A DNA stretch of 13,331 nt, taken from positions 1-13,331 of the forward strand of contig JACNKY010000216.1 in the NCBI GenBank assembly GCA_014381795.1. The letters are read 5' to 3'. The stretch comes from Pseudomonadota bacterium. GTDB taxonomy: Bacteria > SAR324 > NAC60-12. Below, in pieces: positions 7,523 through 13,331 of this stretch (the first letter of the stretch is position 1; each line of letters begins with the position of its first letter). The notes under the pieces are model-generated. The model ran no database searches, was not told the DNA's origin, and saw only the letters and a program-made list of their open reading frames with translations. The position numbers and the translations under genes are program-made.

Positions 7523-7945
7523 TCAGTTGGTTTTACGGTGCTTTGTAATTTGCTCTGTTAAATATCCCTCGCATGCATCCCAGGACATTTCTTCAAGTTT
7601 TAATCTCTCATAAAGTGTGAAAATCACTTGAAATTCCTGCAGCAACGTCAATCCTGATTTTTCCTGTGCCGGAAGCATTTTGTGCCGCAGGACGTTCAGC
7701 ATATAAACACTTTCTTTTAAACGTGATAAGCTTAGTACTTGCTGCTTATAGTCATATAAGAGATAGCTGAAGATAAAAACACCTCCATCATCAAGCTCTG
7801 TTGTCCATGCCCAATCGTCTTTCTGAAATTCTTTGCTGTTTTTAAGCAGATTCCTACCGTCAAAGACCACCTGTGCAAATTCATCATCTCTCTCGAGGGT
7901 AGAACCTAGAGAGTCATTCGAATTATCTTCTGGTGCAGATGACAT
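7523..7945 (-). CDS. Uncharacterised 140-residue protein
   Basis: I do not recognise a family. The protein is soluble by appearance, with no signal peptide or membrane segment, and has one cysteine, in SWDACEGYL. The first 25 residues are polar and acidic and look disordered. A middle part with DDWAWTTELDDGGVFIFSY suggests beta strands, and the rest (LSRLKESVYMLNVLRHKML onward) looks alpha-helical. It lies 80 nt downstream of the Nfu-like gene on the same strand and is probably in its transcript, so a link with iron-sulfur delivery is possible but only from position. No Shine-Dalgarno sequence is seen before ATG 7945. Its 3' end meets plsX with a 2-nt gap, leaving no room for a separate terminator. 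Codon use and composition resemble the neighbours, and the reading frame is not a shadow of another gene, so I take it as real. Confidence 0.7.
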   Translation of the reverse strand: MSSAPEDNSNDSLGSTLERDDEFAQVVFDGRNLLKNSKEFQKDDWAWTTELDDGGVFIFSYLLYDYKQQVLSLSRLKESVYMLNVLRHKMLPAQEKSGLTLLQEFQVIFTLYERLKLEEMSWDACEGYLTEQITKHRKTN

Positions 7946-8025
7946 AAAAAGGCGGGTTTTGCTGGAGTTGTTTAAATACGGATTATGGAAAAGCGTTCAA
8001 GTAAGAAAAGTTGACGGTAAAAAAA

Positions 8026-8931
8026 TTAACCTGTGAAGAACGGTGATTCGCCCTCAGAGTGATCAGTGACATCAAAAACTCCAACCAGTTCCGGAATCGC
8101 CTCTTTGAGCATTACTTCTACACCTTGTTTGACGGTGGTGTCGATCATGCTGCAGCCTTGACATCCGCCGCCAAAACGTACATAAGCAGCGCTGTCTTTG
8201 ATTCCTTCCAGCATGACATTACCACCGTGTGAGGCCAGCATAGGATTGACTTGTTCATCCAGCATGAGCTGTATCTGATCTTCCAGGGAACCACTTAGTT
8301 TACTGATTGACAGCTGAGGGTTTCTGGCTTCTAGATCTCCGTCTTCGTTGATTTCAATGATTGTCCCTTCAAGATAAGAAACATTTTTGCGTTCACTAAA
8401 GACTGAAATTCCGGCAACCTCGAACTGGATGCTGCTTTCCAGTGACGATTCTACTAATTCAAGCCGGTAATTTGCTTTTAAAGGTGAAGTCGGCTCAACT
8501 ATAAGCTGCACACCTTTCAGCGTATCAGCACTTTGCAGTTTATCATTTATCTGCTTCCCTGCGGAATCTGTGATCGATAAATATGAATTATTGGCACTGC
8601 TGAAAAGTGCTTCGTAGGAATCCGTAAAGTTAAATGAGTCAAAACCATTGTCATAAAGAATTTCTGCTGCAGTCAATACCTCACCGTCTTCACCACCGTA
8701 AAGTAGGATATCTCCGGCAAAAGGCATTTGGTAAATCGAAGTTTCAAAATGCTCGATCGGCAAACTATGTGAACCGGGGATATTCTCCGCTTCATGTGCT
8801 TCAGAACTGCGTAGATCAAAAACATAAGGACGTTTGGAAGTGCGGCGTTTTTCAAAAAACTCACGAGGGCTCAGGCGATATTCAGCGATATTGAAATCAT
8901 TGCCTTCGGATAGATCTTTGAATTTAAACAT
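8026..8931 (-). CDS. NfuA-type Fe-S carrier with N-terminal rhodanese-like domain
   Basis: Probable iron-sulfur cluster carrier with three domains in 301 residues. (1) Rhodanese-like domain, about 18-110: VFDLR (37-41), IPGSHSLP (51-58) and LLYGGEDGE (76-84), where the catalytic cysteine of the active loop is replaced by Gly79. (2) Degenerate A-type (IscA/HesB-like) domain, about 117-206, with FEVAGISVFSERKNVSYLEG but no cysteines. (3) Nfu domain, about 214-297, with NPMLASHGGNV and the cluster-binding Cys257-x-x-Cys260 in GGGCQGCSM, ending in TDHSEGES like E. coli NfuA. Cys257 and Cys260 are the only cysteines in the protein. Domains 2 and 3 reproduce NfuA, in which the A-type domain is also cysteine-less and serves target recognition; the rhodanese part is extra. 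The Shine-Dalgarno AAAGGA lies 4 nt before ATG 8931, and a good promoter lies at 9014-9042. Confidence 0.88.
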   Translation of the reverse strand: MFKFKDLSEGNDFNIAEYRLSPREFFEKRRTSKRPYVFDLRSSEAHEAENIPGSHSLPIEHFETSIYQMPFAGDILLYGGEDGEVLTAAEILYDNGFDSFNFTDSYEALFSSANNSYLSITDSAGKQINDKLQSADTLKGVQLIVEPTSPLKANYRLELVESSLESSIQFEVAGISVFSERKNVSYLEGTIIEINEDGDLEARNPQLSISKLSGSLEDQIQLMLDEQVNPMLASHGGNVMLEGIKDSAAYVRFGGGCQGCSMIDTTVKQGVEVMLKEAIPELVGVFDVTDHSEGESPFFTG

Positions 8932-8948
8932 GGAATCCTTTATTGGAA

Positions 8949-8976
8949 TTGAGTTTTTCTGCAGGAAAGGTATGCT
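8949..8976 (+). promoter_or_regulatory. Weak candidate promoter of the phosphodiesterase gene
   Basis: TTGAGT (8949-8954) and TATGCT (8971-8976) are 16 nt apart; each matches consensus at four of six positions. If used, transcription starts near 8983 and the transcript overlaps the start of the divergent Nfu transcript by about 25 nt. This is inference from a modest match. Confidence 0.25.
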
Positions 8977-9013
8977 TGGACCTTAGTCTCCTGCAACTTT
9001 ACATTTAACTACA

Positions 9014-9042
9014 ATTTTATACGAACTCCCCTGAGGTGTCAA
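9014..9042 (-). promoter_or_regulatory. Promoter of the rhodanese-Nfu gene
   Basis: Read leftward, TTGACA (9042-9037) and TAAAAT (9019-9014) are 17 nt apart: a perfect -35 and a five-of-six -10. Predicted start is near 9007, leaving about 75 nt of leader. The -35 overlaps the Shine-Dalgarno region of the divergent phosphodiesterase gene, so binding of polymerase here may interfere with that gene. Confidence 0.55.
9033..9038 (+). promoter_or_regulatory. Shine-Dalgarno site of the phosphodiesterase gene
   Basis: GAGGTG lies 7 nt before ATG 9046 and supports that start. It shares bases with the -35 box of the opposite-strand promoter. Confidence 0.55.
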
Positions 9043-9045
9043 ACT

Positions 9046-9849
9046 ATGGAAAATATTAAGATAATTGAACTAAAAAAACGTCCATGGGTCGTTGCACACA
9101 GAGGTTATCGAGCTAAGTATCCTGAAAACACAATTGCGGCTTTTGAAGCAGCAATTGCTGCAGAAGCGGATATGATTGAACTGGATGTCTGCCTGACACG
9201 TGACCGGATTCCTGTGGTTATCCATGATAAAACTCTGGATAGAACCACAAACGGTCAAGGATTAGTTTCAGCACATTCTCTCGCTGAATTAAAAGAGCTC
9301 GATGCCGGAAGCTGGTTTGGCGCAGAGTTTAAAGGGGAAGCTATTCCGACACTTGAGGAACTGCTGCTGAAAATTAAAGGCAGGATTACAGTAAATATCG
9401 AAATAAAACCGGAAAGTTTTGAAGCACCGGCTCCTCCAGACGCAATTGAAGTGCAGGTCTGTGAAATGGTGGAAAAGCTGGAGATGGCGGATTCAGTGCT
9501 TATTTCAAGTTTTGAACATTTCTTTTTTGGCAGAATACAACGCTGGTATCGTGATCAAAATATATCCGCGAAAATAAGAACTGCAACTCTGCAGGAGGCT
9601 CCTCTTGCGGATGATTTCGCGGTGGCTCTTTGTCAACGGCATCAGGCATATTCCTATCATCCCAATGAATGTTTGGTAACTCCTGAATTAATTCAGCTTT
9701 TACAAACGGAAGGTTTACGGATTTTTCCCTACACGGTGAATGCTGAAAAAAGGATGGAGCAGTTGATTAAGTGGGGTGTTAACGGAATAATTAGCGATGA
9801 ACCGGAACTCTTGTGGAAAGTAATCCGCAGGCTGCAATTCAGTGGATAA
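9046..9849 (+). CDS. Glycerophosphodiester phosphodiesterase (GDPD/UgpQ family)
   Basis: Hydrolyses glycerophosphodiesters from phospholipid turnover to glycerol-3-phosphate and an alcohol. The 267 residues fit the short cytoplasmic UgpQ-like class; there is no signal peptide. Catalytic and metal residues are all visible in the TIM-barrel N-terminal half: His18-Arg19 in AHRGY, the ENT motif (27-29), Glu45 and Asp47 in MIELDV, and His60 in VVIHD, followed by LDRTTNG and GEAIPTLEELL. Later strands NIEIKPE and PYTVN and the final NGIISDEPEL are typical. It stands alone: divergent from the Nfu gene, convergent with trpD 27 nt away. Lipid turnover connects it loosely with plsX, but not by operon. 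Exact substrate cannot be inferred. Confidence 0.93.
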   Translation: MENIKIIELKKRPWVVAHRGYRAKYPENTIAAFEAAIAAEADMIELDVCLTRDRIPVVIHDKTLDRTTNGQGLVSAHSLAELKELDAGSWFGAEFKGEAIPTLEELLLKIKGRITVNIEIKPESFEAPAPPDAIEVQVCEMVEKLEMADSVLISSFEHFFFGRIQRWYRDQNISAKIRTATLQEAPLADDFAVALCQRHQAYSYHPNECLVTPELIQLLQTEGLRIFPYTVNAEKRMEQLIKWGVNGIISDEPELLWKVIRRLQFSG

Positions 9850-9876
9850 TGATTTTACAGCTTATGCCGAATCTTG

Positions 9877-10887
9877 CTAAACAGGCTGGGTAAAATTTAT
9901 CAGCTGCGTCATTTTTTCTGCTGCTTTACCACTGTCCACGGTTTCTGTTGCCAACTCAACGGCTTCCTTCAAATCATCAGCGATCCCTGCTACAACGATG
10001 GCACCTGCCGCATTTACCAGGGCGATATCACGTGCAGTACCTTGCTCTTGACAGGAAAAAATTCTTTCAATAATCTTTGCGCTTTCTTCCGGACTGTCTA
10101 TTCTGATCTCATCTAGGCTTCCGGTTTTGAATCCCAGTTCCTCCGGGTTCACGTCATATTCGCGGATCTTGCCGTCACGTAGTTCTGCCACATGAGTAGG
10201 AGCGGTAACGGTCAATTCACAAAGACCATCATGTCCATGCACCACCAGCACACGTGAACTACCAAGGCGTTGCAGGACTTGTGCGATTTTCAAAGTTAAA
10301 TCTTTATTGGGTACACCGATCAGTTGGCTTTTTGCTCCGGCCGGATTTGTGAGTGGGCCGAGTAAATTGAAAATAGTGGGTACTCCCAAATCTTTACGTA
10401 TGGGGCCGGCAAAGCGCATCGCAGGGTGATGATTGATTGCATAACAAAAACAAATATCCAATTCTCTCAGGCAACGTTCTACACCACCTAAGTCCAAGGC
10501 TATATTCACTCCTAAAGCTTCAAGAGCTTCCGCGCTGCCGCTTTTACGGGTATTGCTGCGGTTACCGTGTTTGGCAACCACTGCACCTGCCGCCGCAGCG
10601 ATAATGGCTGCACAGGTGGAGATATTAAAAGTACTGATCCCGTTTCCACCGGTACTGCAGGTATCAATCGCATTTTCCGGTGCCGCAATGCCTGACGCAC
10701 GCTCACGCATGGCCAGGGCTGCGCCTGCCATTTCATCAACCGTCACACCTTTTGCCTGCAGGAGAGCCAACAAAGCTGCTGCCTGAACCGAAACCGCTTC
10801 TTCACTCATAATCCAAAGAATCATTTGACGTGCTTCTTCAAAACTCAGTTCCTCTGCAGTCAGTAACTTTTGCAGTAATTCTTTCAT
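9877..10887 (-). CDS. trpD: Anthranilate phosphoribosyltransferase
   Basis: Joins anthranilate to PRPP, the second step of tryptophan synthesis from chorismate, in the cytoplasm. The 336 residues are normal. Visible: helical N-terminal domain (1-70) with TVDEMAGAALAMRERA; the PRPP-binding loop DTCSTGGNG (75-83); NIST (88-91); anthranilate/PRPP segment KHGNRS (106-111) and KSGSAEALEALGVN; HHPAMRFAGPIRK; and the hallmark FNLLGPLTNPAG. The loop normally reads GTGGD; here it is Ser78-Thr-Gly-Gly-Asn82, so two normally conserved residues differ, while the remainder is standard. The start ATG overlaps the end of the upstream NadD-CinA fusion gene by 4 nt (ATGA type), which indicates coupled translation. 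No other trp genes are nearby in the window. It could be a TrpD homologue with altered substrate, but the overall match favours true TrpD. Confidence 0.9.
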   Translation of the reverse strand: MKELLQKLLTAEELSFEEARQMILWIMSEEAVSVQAAALLALLQAKGVTVDEMAGAALAMRERASGIAAPENAIDTCSTGGNGISTFNISTCAAIIAAAAGAVVAKHGNRSNTRKSGSAEALEALGVNIALDLGGVERCLRELDICFCYAINHHPAMRFAGPIRKDLGVPTIFNLLGPLTNPAGAKSQLIGVPNKDLTLKIAQVLQRLGSSRVLVVHGHDGLCELTVTAPTHVAELRDGKIREYDVNPEELGFKTGSLDEIRIDSPEESAKIIERIFSCQEQGTARDIALVNAAGAIVVAGIADDLKEAVELATETVDSGKAAEKMTQLINFTQPV

Positions 10888-12197
10888 TTGCTTGTTATTT
10901 TATAATTTTGAAGAGCTTCTTCAGCCCAGTTGAGGGCTTCAATTGCAAACAGCAGCTGATGCTCTTTGCGTGTTAAAAATGGATTAAACTCCAGACACTT
11001 ATACCGGACTTCTGTAGATATTGCCAGCCCAAGATGACATTGCCCATTTTTCCTGCTTCTTCTTTCAGTTGTGGGTGGACCGGCCATTCCTGTTTCCGCG
11101 AGGGCCCAATCAGTTCCAGACTCTCTGAGCATTGCTTCTGCAAGATCCAGGGCCCGTTGCTGAGAGACACTTGAGTCAGCAGTTAAAGTGCATCCTAAAA
11201 ATTGTGTTTGCGCAGCCGAACTGTAAAGAATCCGGCCAACCTCAAAATGTCTTGACGCACCGGAAAGGCTGGTAAAGGCTTCCGCAATTTGTCCACCGGT
11301 ACTGGTTTCCAGCACTGAAAAGCGGTGCGGTTTTTTTTGCAGTTCGCACTGAATGAGAAATCTCTGCAGCTTTTTTGCGGATTCATCAAGTCGCTCCTTC
11401 AACTCATGTAAATGCCGCTGCAGTTCAGTTAAGTTTGAAGAATGTATATCAAGGCTGCTTTTTTGTTTTTCATATAAACCGTAACACGTCAGCTGTTGTG
11501 CAGCAGTTTCCGGAAGAAACGCCTTAAGCTCATCTCCAGCTTGAGCTGCCCTGCGGATAAGTGTTGATGAGATCAAAAAAAATCTCTGCAGATTTTGCGG
11601 AAGTGACGCTGTTTTTATCAGGCTAATACTTAAAGATATTCCGCGTTTTTGTTTTAATTCTTTTAAAACATTTTCAATTTCAACATCATTTCGCGGTGCC
11701 AGCAGCAAATGACATCCGCGTGAAATTTCTGCCAGATCCTCATTTGTGAAAATTTGCGGATTGAGCATCCGCTCAAGCAAATCCGCACCTAAGATCATGG
11801 GTACTTTTTCTCCTGCGGAGAAAGTGCGGATATGCTCTGCTAGCCGGAGGGGGCGCTCGTAAGACAACTCTCTGCGTGAAATCGCGGTATTATTATTGGT
11901 TAGTTTAAACTCAATTCCGGATTCTTCAGCAATTTTCGCAGCTTGTGATTTAGCAGGATCAGTCCAGTCATTTAATGCACTCCTCAATATTTCCACACGT
12001 ACAGCCGCTGTCGGTATTTTCCGGTACTTAAGAGGATCCGGATGCATGCCGTTGGAAAGTATGAAAACGAGCAGTTGAGTTTCCGGAAATTGCCGGAGAA
12101 CGGATTCGGCTAATAACAGATGATGATGACCTGCGGGATCTGCAGTTAAAGGAAAATATACGGTGGGCAGTTTAGCCTCTGAAGTTGAGCTACTCAT
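10884..12197 (-). CDS. Fusion of NadD-like nucleotidyltransferase and CinA/PncC-like domain
   Basis: A 437-residue protein joining two folds of NAD metabolism. N-terminal part (about 10-235): nicotinate-mononucleotide adenylyltransferase-like, with FPLTADPAGHHHLLLAE (15-31), ILGADLLERM (135-144), LLLAPR (164-169) and the hallmark ISSTLIR (209-215). The HxGH nucleotide motif is altered: aligned to it is Gly23-His-His-His26, with the first His lost and the last kept. A charged helical linker (about 250-290) follows. C-terminal part (about 262-437): CinA C-terminal/NMN deamidase-like, with LETSTGG (296-302) in place of the usual ESCTGG, ILYSS (323-327) and AETGMAGPP (367-375). The serine regarded as catalytic in PncC aligns with Thr298, Ser299 being next to it. 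PncC makes nicotinate mononucleotide and NadD uses it, so a bifunctional enzyme is conceivable; the altered residues leave activity open. A GAAGAG site lies 7 nt before ATG 12197. It overlaps trpD by 4 nt. Confidence 0.8.
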   Translation of the reverse strand: MSSSTSEAKLPTVYFPLTADPAGHHHLLLAESVLRQFPETQLLVFILSNGMHPDPLKYRKIPTAAVRVEILRSALNDWTDPAKSQAAKIAEESGIEFKLTNNNTAISRRELSYERPLRLAEHIRTFSAGEKVPMILGADLLERMLNPQIFTNEDLAEISRGCHLLLAPRNDVEIENVLKELKQKRGISLSISLIKTASLPQNLQRFFLISSTLIRRAAQAGDELKAFLPETAAQQLTCYGLYEKQKSSLDIHSSNLTELQRHLHELKERLDESAKKLQRFLIQCELQKKPHRFSVLETSTGGQIAEAFTSLSGASRHFEVGRILYSSAAQTQFLGCTLTADSSVSQQRALDLAEAMLRESGTDWALAETGMAGPPTTERRSRKNGQCHLGLAISTEVRYKCLEFNPFLTRKEHQLLFAIEALNWAEEALQNYKITSK

Positions 12198-12233
12198 GAA
12201 TTAACTCTTCACGACAAAGTCGAAGTCATTGAT

Positions 12234-12281
12234 GCTCACTTTTGTAAGCGCTGTATCGAGGTAAATCAACAAACTGTGAGC
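12234..12281 (-). other. Intercistronic hairpin directly behind the citramalate synthase stop codon
   Basis: Arms GCTCAC (12281-12276) and GTGAGC (12239-12234) pair perfectly; after a small internal loop TTTGT/ACAAA (12273-12269 with 12245-12241) extends the stem to 11 pairs, closing a 23-nt loop. The stem begins at the base after the TAA stop. No T-run follows, so it is not a standard intrinsic terminator; it could stabilise the upstream mRNA 3' end or dampen read-through into the downstream genes. Confidence 0.4.
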
Positions 12282-13331
12282 TTACTGTTCAGCAACTTCT
12301 TTTTGCAGGAGTTGCAGGTTGAGCATCTTAAGCGTTGAATTAACTGCGGCAATTACTTGATCGGAATCAATGCCGATAGTCTGCAGACGTTTTCCGTTAA
12401 CCTGCCAGGTGATAATAGCTTCGGTAAGAGCATTTGTTTTACCTCCACGCGGAATTCGGATTTGATAATCAACCAGTTCTGGAGCCTTGAGATGCACGCG
12501 TTTTAAGACTTTTTTGACCGCACTCATAAACGCATCATAGCCGCCGTTTCCACTACCTGCTTCTAGGTATTCTTTTGAATCAATTTTAAGATGAATTGTA
12601 GCAGTTGCTCTTAAGTTAAGCCCACTTGAAATTGAGCAGTTCAGCAGTTCAATACGTTGAGAATCACTGGTTTCAAGCACATCAGTAATGATGATCGGCA
12701 AGTCCGCAGCAGTCATTGATTTTTTTGTATCACCCAACTCAACAACACGTTTTAGAACTTTCTGCAAATTTTCATCAACCAGTTGAATACCGAGCAATTC
12801 CAGATTTTTTGCGAGAGATGCTTTACCGCTCATTTTCCCCAGAGCATAACTTCTTTTACGTCCAAAACGTTCCGGTACAATGGGGTTATGATACAATTTT
12901 GCTTTTTTATCACCATCAGCATGGATGCCACTGGTTTGAGTAAAAACATTTTCTCCAACAATCGGTGCGTTGTCGGCCAGTCTTTTTCCGGAAAAGCTTT
13001 CAATCATTTCACTCACCGGCGAAAGGTGTGATTCGTCAATCGAAAGTTCCATGCCCATTTTGTCATGCAGCACAACTGCAATTTCCGCCAGTGAGGCATT
13101 TCCCGCGCGTTCACCAAGACAGTTCATAGTGCAGTGTATGTTTCTTACTCCGGCCTTGACCGCATAGAGTACATTGGCCACACCTAATCCGTAATCATTG
13201 TGCGGATGAAAATCAAAAGTTGCCCATGGAAAACGTTCGAGCATATCCGAAAGACTGGAATAAACTTCATCCGGAGACAGAACACCGAGAGTGTCAGGCA
13301 GCATGAAATGCTTGATACCGTCATCCTTGAG
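12282..13331 (-). CDS. cimA: (R)-citramalate synthase / 2-isopropylmalate synthase family, N-terminal part outside window
   Basis: Condenses pyruvate with acetyl-CoA to citramalate, giving a threonine-independent route to 2-oxobutyrate and isoleucine; the related LeuA uses 2-oxoisovalerate for leucine. The frame is open to the window edge (LKDDGIKHFMLPDTLG), so 349 codons are visible and about the first third is missing. Seen: FHPHND with the metal-binding HxH (codons near 13200-13208), the family motif LGERAGN, PIVGENVFTQTSGIHADGD, ERFGRKRSYALGK, and a C-terminal LeuA-type allosteric domain with GNGGYDAFMSAVKK, IRIPRGGKTNALTEA and TIGIDSDQVIAAVNST. These segments recall the Leptospira citramalate synthase more than E. 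coli LeuA, so I favour CimA. The substrate-selecting residues lie in the missing part, so LeuA activity is not excluded. The NadD-CinA fusion follows after 84 nt. Confidence 0.8.
   Translation of the reverse strand, partial: LKDDGIKHFMLPDTLGVLSPDEVYSSLSDMLERFPWATFDFHPHNDYGLGVANVLYAVKAGVRNIHCTMNCLGERAGNASLAEIAVVLHDKMGMELSIDESHLSPVSEMIESFSGKRLADNAPIVGENVFTQTSGIHADGDKKAKLYHNPIVPERFGRKRSYALGKMSGKASLAKNLELLGIQLVDENLQKVLKRVVELGDTKKSMTAADLPIIITDVLETSDSQRIELLNCSISSGLNLRATATIHLKIDSKEYLEAGSGNGGYDAFMSAVKKVLKRVHLKAPELVDYQIRIPRGGKTNALTEAIITWQVNGKRLQTIGIDSDQVIAAVNSTLKMLNLQLLQKEVAEQ

Overview
The window carries eleven protein-coding genes, one of them cut by the right edge and one cut by the left edge and broken by a stop codon. 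No rRNA, tRNA, CRISPR array, insertion sequence or phage gene was recognised. It looks like ordinary chromosome from a Gram-negative bacterium of moderate, slightly low GC content. The Gram-negative call rests on a LolC/LolE-type lipoprotein-release permease. The citramalate synthase resembles the Leptospira enzyme, and the S4 protein is of a zinc-free, non-operonic type. A delta-proteobacterium-like or SAR324-like lineage is possible, but the sequence alone does not settle the taxon.

Left region (1-940). A leftward OppD/DppD-type peptide ABC transporter ATPase runs off the window. It has an in-frame TGA exactly between the ABC signature and the Walker B motif, at a position that is normally cysteine. 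A 340-base divergent intergenic region follows. It holds one promoter in each direction and a structured leader in front of rpsD, with three TGAGAA copies spaced exactly 14 nt apart that can pair alternatively with two TTCTCA segments.

Rightward block (940-7520). In order: rpsD (ribosomal protein S4, zinc ligands lost), alaS (alanyl-tRNA synthetase), a LolC/E-family permease 3 nt behind alaS, a 7Fe-type ferredoxin, rpmF (ribosomal protein L32) and plsX (phosphate acyltransferase of phospholipid synthesis). rpmF-plsX is a widely conserved pair.

Middle (7523-9849). A leftward pair consists of an NfuA-type iron-sulfur carrier with an extra N-terminal rhodanese-like domain and an unrecognised 140-residue protein. 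Divergent from it is a rightward glycerophosphodiester phosphodiesterase. The promoter of the Nfu gene overlaps the ribosome-binding region of the phosphodiesterase gene.

Right region (9877-13331), all leftward and probably one transcript: citramalate synthase (isoleucine pathway), then a fusion of a NadD-like nucleotidyltransferase with a CinA/PncC-like domain (both NAD-metabolism folds), then trpD (tryptophan pathway), which overlaps the fusion gene by 4 nt. A long hairpin sits directly behind the citramalate synthase stop codon.

Most genes are housekeeping. The most unusual items are the two multidomain fusions with altered catalytic residues, the repeat-bearing rpsD leader and the TGA in the transporter ATPase.
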